Assembly (NCBI GenBank): GCA_029891385.1
Contig: CM057231.1
Span: 69,022,990 to 69,086,989 of the forward strand
Source of the DNA: Erythroxylum novogranatense
Lineage: Eukaryota > Streptophyta > Magnoliopsida > Malpighiales > Erythroxylaceae
DNA length: 64,000 nucleotides
Reading direction: 5' to 3'
The position numbers and the translations under genes were made by a program. Positions 36,058 to 48,017 of this stretch are shown here, piece after piece. Within the stretch, counting starts at the first letter, position 1, and each line of letters opens with the position of its first letter. The notes under the pieces are model-generated. The model had not been told where the DNA came from. It saw only the letters and a program-made list of their open reading frames with translations, and made no database searches.

Positions 36058-37244
36058 TGGCGAGTCACATGTATACATCATTGAAGGAGCCTCGATCACT
36101 AGACCTCCAAAGATTCGATGGAGAAGACTATCATTCTTTGGAAAGATAGGATGCGGTTATTCATCGAATCTACAAATGTAGACCTTTGGGACGTAATAGA
36201 GAACGGACCTATATACCGTAGATGACGAAGGTAGTTCTATTCCACGAAGCGGATGGACGATCGATCGAAAGCAAGAATACAACCTCAATTCAAAGGCGAA
36301 ATTTTTCTTAACGTGTGCCCTAAGTAGAAGCGAGTACGAGAAAGTGCATGGTTGCGACACAACAAAAGAAATGTGGGACACATTGTCCATTGCTCATGAA
36401 GGCACAAGTCAAGTTAAGGAATCCAAGATAAGTATTCTTGTACATCAATATGAACTTTTCAGGATGGAAGATGAAGAATCTATTGATCAAATGTTTGGAA
36501 GATTTCAAACAATTATCAATGGATTGAAAGCTCTTGGAAGGACATACAATAATCAAGATCACGTTCGCAAGATTCTAAGAAGTCTTCCTAAGAGATGGAG
36601 ACCAAAAGTTACTGGCGGTGCAAGAAGCCAAAGACTTGAGCATATTAAAGCTAGATGAGTTATTGGGATCCTTAAAGATTCATGAAGTTGAACTTAACGT
36701 CAAGATAAGCCCAAGCAAGAGAAGTCAATAAGATCAAGGTGGACAAAAGAATCATAAGACTCGAGAAGGAGGAAGTCATCAAAAGAATTGAAAATTGAAG
36801 AATCAAGGATGACAACTCTAGCCAATCGATTCGAATCGAGTGATGAAGTTGACGAATTATCTTTCATTTCCGAAAGATAAGACGATGTGGAAGAAGAAGC
36901 CCGAAGTAACGGACATTCGAAAGAATGGAAAAGATGAAGCTAAGCCGGAAAAGTCTTCTATCATTTGTTACGAGTGCAATCAGCTGGACACTACAAGTCC
37001 GAATGCCCTACTCTCAAGAAGAAACCCAAGAAGAGTAGAAGGCAAGAAAAGCATGATGGCAACATGGGAGGACCTAGATTCATCTGAATCGAATCAGCCC
37101 CAGTCATCAAAACATGCAAACATTTGCCTAATGGCCGAGGAAGATAGTGATGCGGAGGTAAAATCCAACTACGAAAATTTGCATGATGCATATTCAGAAT
37201 CATTAGAAGATTCTCATGCTATTCGAAACAAGACAAGTTGTTGA
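36058..37244 (+). pseudogene. Copia gag
   Basis: ATG at 36058 opens MASHMYTSLKEPRSLDLQRF. A frameshift near 36140 leads to the WKDRMRLFIES region in another frame. The best-preserved capsid part is at 36344-36658 (TTKEMWDTLSIAHEGTSQVK, EESIDQMFGRFQTIINGL). A CCHC zinc knuckle at about 36962-37010 (CYECNQ, then GHYKSEC) is split by a one-base frameshift. An acidic stretch with EDSDAEVKSNYENLHDAY follows. The product would package element RNA. At least four frameshifts separate the pieces, so no full protein is made from this sequence as given. Confidence 0.82.
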
Positions 37245-38452
37245 AGAAAAGTATCTGAAGAATATTAGAAATCTTGAGAAAATAGAGAGAAAATATTTGC
37301 TTAAAAAGGAGTTAGAGTTAAAAGGAAACTTATAGACAGATCAGATGAGATTAATCAACTCAAACTGAGGATCAAGAATCTATCAGCTGATCTAGTTACT
37401 TTCACAGAGAGTACAAAGAAAATGAATGATATGCTAGGAAAATGTAGACATCCTAGTGATAAGACTGGATTAGGGTTTACTGGAAACAATACTCAGTCTC
37501 GTAATAAATTTGTCTCTCAAAAAGGAAGAAATAAGATAACATATTTTAATCAACATCCGAGTAATATGCATCAAAGATCATATCATGTGCATACTACTAA
37601 CCATAAAGGACCCAAGAAAATTTGGGTACCAAGAAATAAAATAGTTTCTCCTGCAGATATCCTTCCTTGGAAGATACGGCAAGCACCATTGGTATTTAGA
37701 CAGTGGATGCTCGCGACACATGACGAGAAGAAGGTCTATGTTCCTAGACCTTCAGTATAAGAAGGGAGGATCAGTAACTTTCGGAGACAACCAGCAGGGC
37801 AAAATCATTGGAATCGGGAAAATAGGTAAAGATTCCTTTGCATGCATAAATAATGTACTGCTTGTTGATGGTCTAAAGCATAACTTGATTAGTGTGAGTC
37901 AGTTGTGTGATTATGATTTTATAGTTACATTCAATCAAAATCTTTGTGAAGTCAGAAACAAAGATGGGTCTATACTTTTCTCTGCCAAGAGAAGAAAAAC
38001 CTTACAAAATCAACTTAGAAGATTTTCAAAGTCAAAATATCTCATGTTTTCTATCTTCGAAGAAGAAAGACTAATCTGCATAAAAGCTAGGTCATGTCTC
38101 TTTGAAACATATTTCAAAATTGGTAAAACATGATTTGGTAAGAGGTTTACCAAAATAAGTTTTGACAAAGAATTTTTCTGTGAAAATTGTTTGAAAGAAA
38201 AGCAGTTAAAACCTCTTTCTTCTAAAAATTTTGTAACTTCTTCAAGACCTTTAGAACTATTACATATGGATTTGTTTGGTCCTACAAGGACATTAAGTCT
38301 TAGCGAGAAAGAAATATGGACTTGTCATTGTTGATGATTTTACTCGATTTTGTTGGATATTGTTTTATCACACAAAGATGGGTCTTTTAAGTATATTAAA
38401 TTCTATCTAGAAAGTTACGAATGAAAAGGAATGTCTATAGCTAGTATCGGGA
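37245..38452 (+). pseudogene. Copia protease and integrase N-terminal part
   Basis: A coiled-coil stretch (37260-37430) leads to the protease, whose D-S-G active site is at 37699-37707 in the reading [32 protein letters not shown] (37861-37920) marks the region before integrase. Zinc-region and core remnants are readable in changing frames: FCENCLKEKQ, HMDLFGPT with the first catalytic Asp, and VDDFTRF. The longest intact frame is 37720-38133. Frameshifts occur near 37720, 38135 and 38310. Confidence 0.8.
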
Positions 38453-40690
38453 GTGATCATGGCGGAGAATTTGAGAATGAGAAGTTTAGAGTTTTACGTG
38501 AGGAGAATGGAATTTCCACAACTTCTCGGCCCTAGAACTCCACACAGAATGGAGTTGTTGAGAGAAAGAATAGGACAATTCAAGAGATGGCAAGGACTAT
38601 GCTATGTGAGACGAATCTTCCTAAGTATTTACAAGGAAGTCGTGAATACTGACATGCTATATTCGAATAGGATCTTATTGCGACCTATGTTGAAGAAAAC
38701 TCCTTACGAGTTATGGAATGGAAGAAGACCAAGCATATCCTACTTTCATCCATTCGGGTGCAAATGTTCCATTCTGAATACGAGAGAGCTGTTGGATAAA
38801 TTCGATTCAAAGACCTATCTAGGAATATTTCTAGGTTACTCATTATCGTCTAAGGCATTTCGAGTTTACAACCTGACTTCAAAGACTGTTGAAGAGACGA
38901 TCCATGTCAAATTTGATGATAGTTCTCAAACCCATAAGGAAGATGACATGGAGATTGAAGGTCCTTCAAAGAACCTAGATGATGCCTCAGAAACTCCCTC
39001 GTCAGACACTCATGAGAATAAGATTGAAGATATTCCAGAAACTATAGAACTAAGACGAGATTGGAAGTATAAAAGTTCTCATCCAGAAGAGTTAATTATC
39101 GGTGAGACCTCAGAAGGAGTTAGGACAAGGTCCAGATTTAGACAAGAAGCTAATGTAGCTTTTATCTCTGAAGTAGAACCTAAGAAGGTTGAGGAAGCTC
39201 TTCAAGACGAAGCTTGGGTGTTAGCCATGCAAGAAGAGTTGAACCAATTCACAAGGAATAACGTCTGGTCCTTAGTTCCAAAACATCCTAAGAAATCCAT
39301 TATAGGAACAAGATGGGTTTTCAAGAATAAATTAGACGAATCAGGAAGAGTGAGTCGTAACAAGGCCAGATTAGTAGCACAAGGTTACAATCAGCAAGAA
39401 GGAATAGACTACAAAGAAACATATGCTCCAGTAGCGAGACTTGAAGCTATAAGGATTTTGTTGGCATATGCAATCATCACGATATAAAGTTGTTTCAGAT
39501 GGATGTTAAGAGTGCATTTCGAATGGCTTTATAGGCGAAGAAGTCTATGTGAAACAACCTCCTGGCTTTGAAGATGTTAAAAATCCAGATTATGTCTATA
39601 GACTTCACAAAGCCTTATACGACCTAAAGCAAGCCCCTAGAGCTTGGTATGATCGTCTGAGTACCTTCTTAATAGAAAATGGTTTCAGCAGAGGTCAAGT
39701 TGATAAGGCGCTCTTTAGAAAGAGTTTTCGAATGATTTTATCTTAGTGCCGATCTACGTTGATGATATTATCTTTGGTGCTACTACAAAAGAGTTGTGTT
39801 TAAAGTTTGAGAGACTAATGAAAAGAGAATTTGAAATGAGTATGATGGGTGAATTAAAGTTCTTTCTTGGGTTGCAAGTTAAGCAGACCAAAGAGAAGAT
39901 CTTCATTCATCAATAGAAGTATGTGAAAGAGTTCTTTGAATAAGTTTGACATGAATAATGTGAAGCAAATGGCAACTCCGATGCATCCTTCAAACCTTTT
40001 ATCGAAAGACGAGCTTGGTAAGAAGGTGGATCAAACCCTATATAGAGGGATGATCGGTTCTTTATTGTATCTTACAGCAAGTAGACTGATATTACATTCG
40101 GTGTATGCTTGTGTGCAAGATTTCAAGCCGATCTAGAGAGTCTCATTTCTTCTTTAAAAAGAATTTTGAGATATCTCGCAGTACTACCGATCTTTGCTTA
40201 ATGTTTGAGAAAGGTAAAGATTTTAGGTTAATCGGATCTTGTGATGCGGATTATGCCGAGATAGAATCGAAAGAAAGAGCACAAGTGGAGGATGTCACTT
40301 TCTTGGAGGAAATCTAGTCTCTGGTTAAGCAAGAGACAAAGCTCAATTGCTCTATCAACTACTAAAGCGTAATACATATACGCATGAGTTGCTTTGCTTC
40401 ACGACGCCGTGGATCAAGTATCGACTTGAAGACTATTCGATTAAGGAGGAGAGATTCCAATTTATTGCGACAACACCAAAGTCAATAAACTGTCAAAGAA
40501 TCCAATTCACATTCGAGTAAAGCATATAGAAGTCGACATCATTTCACGAGAGACTACGTTCGAGAGAAAGGTGGTGCTTCTAAAGTTCATTGAAACAGAG
40601 CTTGAATGGTCGGACATCTTCACTAAACCATTCGAGTGAAGAACGTTTTCAGAAGATAAGACGCAATCTCAATATGGTGATGCTAAATGA
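38453..40690 (+). pseudogene. Copia integrase C-terminal part, reverse transcriptase and RNase H
   Basis: The frame 38453-39487 starts out of phase in the integrase core ([12 protein letters not shown] is readable in another frame). It then runs through [20 protein letters not shown] and [15 protein letters not shown]. Reverse transcriptase follows, with WALAMQEEL-like and [11 protein letters not shown] motifs, [20 protein letters not shown] and [11 protein letters not shown]. The catalytic YVDD is at 39755-39766 in another frame. RNase H traces (SCDADYAE; the FTKP end at about 40618) close pol. A frameshift or stop occurs roughly every 200-400 bp, so the copy is dead unless these are sequence errors. 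Confidence 0.83.
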
Positions 40691-40967
40691 GCAGTTAAGC
40701 TAAAATAACGTGAGAAACTAACGACGTTATACACAGTGAGTTACAGCTGGTAACTTTTCTCACAAGGAAGATTTTTGGAGGGAAATATCTGATAAACTCG
40801 AGGTTCTTAATGATTCGAGAACCCATCAGTCCATAACCCTATAAGTAGACTAAAGATGATATTATAGCAGTCTTTTCATCATCTCCTGACGGTTCATTTC
40901 TACTTTACCAATTCTCTCAAAATCTTCTCACTTAAAAGCTTTCCGAAGATAATCTTCGCTCTATACA

Positions 40968-43420
40968 ATGGAAGCGAAAGAATGATTTATGGAAGACTTG
41001 TGAACTTTGAGTCACTAAGGGGTTACGGCATGGATGTAGAACCTGAGATTATAAAAGCTGGCTGGAAGAACTTCTTTCAAATACAAGAACCTTTCTATAT
41101 AAATGAGGTATATGAGTTCTGGAAGAACGCTCGTCTGATAGAAGACACTATTGTATCCTCTGTGGATAGAATATCGATTATTGTCACAAAGTTTGATAAG
41201 GAAAGTGGCGATTGCCCATCCGTTGGTGAAAAGCTGTCTACCAAGGCGGATGGATGTCCTCAGTTGGAATGAAAGAAGAAGATGTCAAGAGGCAGCTCTA
41301 TGGCACAAATGATTCAAGAGAAAGGAAGACATCAAATCTGATTCCAAAGGCTAGGGTTCTGCATGCAATCATGTTCAATTGCATTCTTCCTAGAGTTGGT
41401 TCAAGGCATTTGGTGACTACTTTAGATGAACAATGTCTGTTCTTTCTTCTCAATCGAAATCCTATAGATCTACCCTTCTTAATCTTTCACTATATGGTTA
41501 AGGGGTTAAAGGAAACTTCTAGTTATCCTTATGGTATGATTTTGACGAGGATCTTTATGGAATCCATTATTAAATGCGCACTTTTGGGTATAAGACGAAC
41601 TGTTCGAAAGGCAGAGCAAGATTGATGCTCATACTATTCGCGAATGGGTCGAATACATGAGACAAAGATCACGCGGTTCTTCAAAGAAACCAAGAACCGA
41701 GGGGCGTATATTGAAGAAGACTCTGTCTCAAGTTCTCAATCGCTGTAAGTATCAAATCGCCATCTTCTTAGAATTAAGGAGAGTGCTAGGAGAGCTCTCA
41801 TGAAAATGACGAGTCCTCTTATCACGAAAGTCAATCTCAGAGGGCAAAGCAAAGTGCGTCAAAGAGACAAGGAGAAAGTCTCTTGAGCGAAGTTGTGAAG
41901 AAAGCCAAGAGATCTCCAAGAATCAGAACTCTGAGGCAACAGGAAGAGAAGATTGTCAGAGAACAAAGGCGAGAAGAAACTTCTAAATCTTGTGCAGCCA
42001 AAGCCACAAGATCCTTAGTCTCTATTCTGGAAGAGGATACGGCCAGAAGATCTAAAGAGACTGAGAGGAAGAGAAAAGCAACATCTGTTAAAGGAAAATT
42101 TCTTGTGAAGGAATCAGCAAAAATAACTGAAGCAGAGAAAAAGACTAAGAAGGTTAGTCAAAAGAAGAGCATCTCAACTGCTGAGGACGTTAGTCTACAA
42201 AAGAGATAACGTCTTCGTTCAAGTTGAAACGAAGCCGAGCATTATGCGATTCAAGAAATTCCTAGTGCTCAACAAGAAGAACCAGTGGATGAAAGCACGA
42301 TTCATGAGACACCTGGCATTATAAAGGAGGAACCAGCAGAAGAATGGTCGGTTTAGGAGACTTCTAAGGGAACACAACCAGATGCAACTGCAGTACCAGA
42401 GTTGGCTGATGATGAACCAAGTCTGAAGGTATATAACTACCAGAAGTTCTTGAGGAAATATAGGCTGGAAATCAAATTGGTAGAAGTTATTACCAATCTG
42501 AGCAATGCTATTATAATCGGTGTTGAACCAATGAAGAAAATAGTAGCACTAGTGCAACCTATGTTGATTAATGGTATCACGTGGTAGTTACTAAATGAAA
42601 AAGAGAAGTCTTTTTACGATACCTTGAGGCTTCTTGATCATTTGCCATATCCTCAAGACGTCCACCTTGCCGTGTACTATGTTCCCAATCACGAGAACAC
42701 GAGATAAAGGTTGTTCGGATATTCAACCAAGGTGTCCAAAAGATTTTACAAAGGAAAGTCAAAATTATTTCACGAAGATAATGTTGATGATGATCATCCG
42801 CATGATCGATTGCGAAGAAGTGCGAAAATTGATGAAGCATGCATTCCTGCACAAGACCCAGATCAAGCGAATGCAGCCATACAAATCGTGCGGAAGACTG
42901 TCCAGTAGGGGGAAGTATAAAAACAGGAACATTTACTGAGTTCCTTGTTCAGACAATTCTTCGTATTAGCCCTTTGTCTAATACACTGTCTATCGAAGAA
43001 CATGCCCTATCCCTACAAGGAAGACAGTTGTTGATGCTGCCAGTTCCTTTTGATCTAAATCTTCCTAAAGCTGCAACATTCATTCGTCCACCGACTTTTG
43101 AGATTAATGAAGACTACACTCCATCCTCTGATGCCTATACTACTACAATTCCTTTCGCTCCTCCATCAGCAGAAGCAGATCAAGCCTCTTCGTCAGATGA
43201 AGTCAGTAGATTACGTGGTGAACTCAATGACATGAAGGAGACGGTGAATGATCTAAAGAAGATGATAGCGAGAGCGCTAAGAACCGAATCGATAATCATT
43301 TTTATTATAACAAATAGGGGAGAGCGGGAAAAGAAGAAAATAATCGAAGAGGAGAGGATGTTCGGATGAAGAAGGTGTGACCACAACAGACGAAAGACAG
43401 AAGAAGATAAGTTTTGCAAC
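40968..43420 (+). pseudogene. Third reading frame downstream of Copia pol (SIRE-type, env-like position)
   Basis: After RNase H, a broken coding region starts near ATG 40968. Its N-terminal part reads GRLVNFESLRGYGMDVEPEI, FFQIQEPFYINEVYEFWKNA and ILPRVGSRHLVTTLDEQCLF. This resembles a domain annotated in plants as 'putative plant transposon protein'. The middle (41883-42209) is very Lys/Arg-rich. The C-terminal part (43180-43290) is a coiled coil (SRLRGELNDMKETVNDLKKM). In SIRE/Maximus elements such a frame occupies the position of an env-like gene, but I see no clear signal peptide or membrane segment here. At least six frameshifts or stops break it. Confidence 0.65.
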
Positions 43421-43480
43421 ATCGATTTTTTGTTGTTGTTTTGTTTTGTTTTCTTTTCTTATATGTAATTTGTTATATTT

Positions 43481-43491
43481 AAAAGGGGAGA
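43481..43491 (+). promoter_or_regulatory. Copia polypurine tract
   Basis: AAAAGGGGAGA ends one base before the 3' LTR and would prime plus-strand synthesis. Confidence 0.88.
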
Positions 43492-43492
43492 T

Positions 43493-44420
43493 TGTTAAGT
43501 CAAAATGACTTTACATAAAATGATTTTGATGTATAACAAACATAGTGAGATCAAATACAAGAAAAACAAAAGCGATCATGCAGACGATATCTGAGCGAAT
43601 TGAGATGCGATTTAAGATGGCGTATCTGAGCGAAGTTGACACGAGACTAAGTTGAAAAAGTCGAATCTGAGCATTTATTACGACAAATCAAAACACGAGC
43701 GAAGATTGTCAAAGTAAAAAGTCAACACTGACGCAGATGACACAAGACAATAGAAGACGCAGACGCAGACGCAGAAAAAAGAAGAGCAAGAGTCGATTCG
43801 AGTTAATTCTGAAACTCAACCGATTAATCGTTTCTTTAAAATTCAAGATTCAAGAATCAAGAAGCGATTAAAGGCGAAGGCTATAAATACAAGTCGAAGT
43901 CGAAAAAGAAGAGCTTCTTGTTTTGAGAAAAATTACACAAAGCAAAAAGCAATTAAGTGCGAATTAGTTTGAACGCTATCCTACATAATAGAGTGTTCAA
44001 ATATTTTCTAAAAGAAAAGTTGTACAGATAGCTGCGAGAGGCTAAGTGTGAAAGAATCTTGGTTGTAGAGACTGAAGAGGCTCGTGAAAGAATCTTGAAC
44101 GTTTGAAGAGATAGTGAAATCTCGGAAGAAACTCGAGGATCGGGCGTAGCCAGCAATTTAGGGTGAACCAGATAAATCTGCGTGTCTACTACTCTCACTC
44201 TCTATCTCACTTTTAGTTTCAAAGTTGATCTTTATTTACTATTCATATACTTAGCATTGAAAAGTTTGATCAATCAGGATTAATAAGAATTCTGTAAAGA
44301 ATCTTAATTCTAACAAGTAATTCTAAAAGATATTCAAAAAGGGGAATACACAATTTAACCCCCCCTTCTTTTGCATTCTATTGTGTTTTTAAGTGCTGTA
44401 TTAACGTGTGATTCACTTCA
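43493..44420 (+). repeat. Copia 3' LTR
   Basis: TGTTAAGTCAAAATGACTTT to GTGTGATTCACTTCA, followed by AATAT. It has three GACGCA repeats where the 5' LTR has four. Confidence 0.95.
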
Positions 44421-46447
44421 AATATAAATTAATTAAAGGATTGAACTGTAATTTTAACAGGATAAGGAAGAGAGAATGTAAACTAATTTATAGTGGCTCA
44501 GGAAATAACTCCTGCTTACGTCTACTCTTAAGACTTTTATTCGAATTCCATTATAATTCTTCTTGCTAGTCAAAGAATAACCTTTGTACAATCTCTTTTT
44601 GTAAAGAGAAACTCTTTTTACAATCTTCTTCCAAGGTGAAGAGGAATCTCAATTTCACTTGTACCACCCCTAAATATAATAATATATTGCCCTAATCAAA
44701 TATTATAATTCAAAATATCTCACTTTGTTACTTGATAACTCCAAAATGACTCATTCACACAATAATGCTAAAATGATTGAAAAACTATTTGAAATGTATG
44801 TATGCAATATCTAAACCTTGTTTATACTAAAACCAATAAGAAAACATATATTTATAGTGTTTTAGGACTTCTAGTTGTTGGAGCCAAGAACTAGTTATAG
44901 CAATGATTGTATAAAGTGCTGGATGACTAGTACAGGATATTGTTAACTGATAAAACAGATACTGTAACATTGGTTGATTTACTTGTTCACCAATATGACA
45001 AATTGGTCACCAAGTACATTTACGAATGTTACAACAAACTCTCAATACTTTAAAGATAACAACTTTAGCCTATATTGGTAGACAACTAACCTATATAAGT
45101 CAACTATCTACCATAAAAACATGATTTTAATAATTTTAAATGCTTAAAACCAATTTATTAATCCAACTATAATTAAAATACTTCTTAAAATGTCCCTAAA
45201 GATTATTTGAAAGATTAAAAGACTTTTATATTAAAATCAAAAGTTTCAATGTCTCTTGATGAATGTAAGCTCATGTAAGGAAGTAAGATGGAATGATTAT
45301 GTATGGTGAGCCTTTTGAATCATCAAATTAACAATGTGAGATCAAAAATAGTAATACTTTTGTGGAATGTCCTTGATGAACCTTGATTTTTTTTTTTTGA
45401 TCTTCTTTCCATCGATTACAAATTTTAACTTCTCTTTACTAACTTCATACATTATCTTCTTAATTCTATAACTTCATTTTGTTCTAATATTTCTTTTCAT
45501 CAAAATAGTAAACATATAATTAGTAATTATGTTTTTTATCATCAAAAATTGATTGGAACATCCTTGGTTGAAAAATGTCCCTTTTTGGTAATTACAAAAT
45601 AATGGTCATATTAGAGAACAATGATAATAAAATTAAGCATACAAATAAATATCAAGATAGTGGTTAGCTTTCACTTCATTCATGCATAAAACATAATTAA
45701 ATATGAAGAGAATAATCCAATATCAAGAACAAAAGAGATATTCAAAATCATAGAAAATCAAAGAGAGTCATACATAGAGATAATATAATTTACTCAAGCA
45801 TATCATATAAAGTGAAAGAAATACAAAAATACAAAACAATCACTACCCTTAAATTTCATCACTCCTTAAAATTTAATATGACCAAACAAAATTAAATATG
45901 TATCGATATAATTGAAAGGAAACACAAACTTAACTCTATTTACAATTTAACTATGACAACATCAATGTGAAAAAATAATTCTTAATTAAGAAAAATTTTG
46001 AAAATCCCAAATATGAAATTCAAGGATGACAAAATTTTTAATCTAATGAAATCTAATGAGTGATGATGTTCTTAAGGAAAAGAATAAATTATTTGAGGTA
46101 TTGGAGGATTAAAGAAGGCGAAGGAGATATTAAAAATAAGAGGACTGGTTGACCACATGACTCAATTGGTCAACCATTATTGGTCTTTAGAGAGAAGAAA
46201 GGGTGAATAGTGGTGATGTGGTGAAAAAATTAGTTTAGTTTTAAAACTCGATTATACTAGTTGACTTATGAGTGATATTAGTCAGTTATTGAAGGATATC
46301 GGTAGACCAAAAAAGTCACTAACCAAAGAAACTTATTTGGAAAGGTAGAAAACAAAGTTTTTTATTACACTGGTCAACCATACTAAGATATTGGTCAACC
46401 AATATATTAAGAAAAAGATTTAAAAAAACTTTACAACTTGTGTTTAA
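44421..46447. other. AT-rich spacer without recognised gene
   Basis: About 2 kb with no coding frame over 66 codons, no RNA gene and no clear repeat ends. Confidence 0.55.
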
Positions 46448-48017
46448 TGTTGGGTCCCGATTTCTCTGTTGCATGTGTAAATTATTTTTGAGGTTTAGTT
46501 GCATAATTTCCCTTTTGAAAATAATTTGGGGATTTTTAGTGCTTAGTTAATAGACATTAATTGAAGGGATTTATTTAAAATTAGAATGTTGGTAAGTTGT
46601 TAGAATTTAAAGGCATAAGATGGTGTAAGGACAATTTAGGAAGTTTACTTATGTTTTTAAGGTTAAAGGCTAATAAGGAGGGCTTAATTTGTCTTTTTAG
46701 CTTAAGTTAAATGAAGAAGGAAAGAATAAAATTGATGAGTTGCCGTAGGAAATGAAGAAAGCCACAAAAAATTGCAAGGAAAAGAGGGGACTTATTAAAA
46801 CTACATAGTTTTAGTGTAGGTTTTAAGTTAAGAAGTAAATTGTTAAGTCCCTTAAGATTGAAAGCTTACGAAACACACAAAGGGAAAGAAAAGAAAGAGT
46901 GACTTTCAGCCAAGAGATAAGGAGAAGAAGAAGAAGAGGATTGGGGCTTTGTGATTTTCTTGCTTTAGAAAGGAGAGTTTAAGAGTTTCTTTAAGAAGAA
47001 AGAGGAAGAGGAAGAGTTTAATCCTTCATTGGAGGCAAAAGAAGAAATTCGTGGGTTTCATATAGGTAAGGGTATTTCGAAATTTTTTGGAGATTCTTGA
47101 TTGGTTTTGGTTTAAATAGTTTAGGAAAGGCATGGGTAAGGTTATGTAGGTTGAAATTCTTGATTTCCTCTCCTTAGAATTTCTAATTTTAGTATCCTAT
47201 GTTAAATTGGGATTATTGTGTTTGATGAAGGTGAAGTGAGGCAATTAGAGGAAGAGGCAAGGCCAATTGACCAATCTCAAAGCTAAGGAATTAAGGTGGG
47301 TGATTTCTTAATAATTGAGTAAATAGGCTTATTAAAGTTTTTATAAAAAAATGCTAATTATGGTTTCCAATGAGTTAAGAGTTTTATGTTAATTACTCTT
47401 TGTAATGATTCTAACTTGTATGAGGCGTCTTTTGTATGTAAGTTTATGTTGGACATGATTGTAAAATGATTTGTTAAGTGAAAAAGTTTCGGATATGTGA
47501 TTTCGAGGCTTATGTGAAAATCAAGTGAAAGTAAATTTTTGTAAGGGTCATTTATGGCTAATGTGTATTGAATTATGTGAATTATATGATATGCATGCTT
47601 TCGTTGGGCTTGTGGTGGTCCCATAAGAGTCAGGTGTACCTGTCTAACCATAGGCTTCTCCCGCCTACCCGTTAGTGGCATTGGAACTCCTCACGGACTC
47701 CCATAAGTTCACAGCTACACATGACTGCTTCGCGAGAATGTGTAGTACATTTCGTTTCGGATCCACCCGAACCACTTTTCTGTGATTATCTGATAGGTTG
47801 ATTTGTAACTTGTTTGATGTGATGAATTTTATAAAGAGATTTGATAAATTAAAAATGTTTTATCAATGTGATATTAATTTTGAAAGTAAATGGATTAATA
47901 ATGTTTTTGCTTATTTCTCGTTTATTAAGTTATTATCCAAGGAGCCGTCGAGCTCACCCCCATTTCCCCTCTACAGGTGATGAGCAAGAAACCGAGTCAC
48001 TACATCAGGATTGAGGA
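46448..48017 (+). repeat. Tekay-like LTR, left part
   Basis: Opens TGTTGGGTCCCGATTTCTCT. It has the same overall plan as the LTR at 48018: A/G-rich AAGAAG stretch, CTCCCGCCTACCC region, and a 3' GAGCTC...CTACAGGTGATGAGCA segment. The sequence is well diverged, so it is a different subfamily. It is cut at 48017 by the next element (GAGGA just before). Its right part is not in the window. Confidence 0.6.

Larger units (their letters stand above)
35077..44420 (+). mobile_element. SIRE/Maximus-type Ty1/copia retrotransposon
   Basis: A 9.34-kb element with LTRs of 924 and 928 bp, perfect AATAT duplications, a tRNA-Met-type primer site, and the copia order gag, protease, integrase, reverse transcriptase, RNase H. 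A further coding region of about 2.4 kb lies between pol and the 3' LTR. The extra frame and long 3' region fit the SIRE/Maximus lineage. The coding regions are broken by many small frameshifts. The two LTRs are almost identical at their 3' ends, so insertion is fairly recent. Confidence 0.9.
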
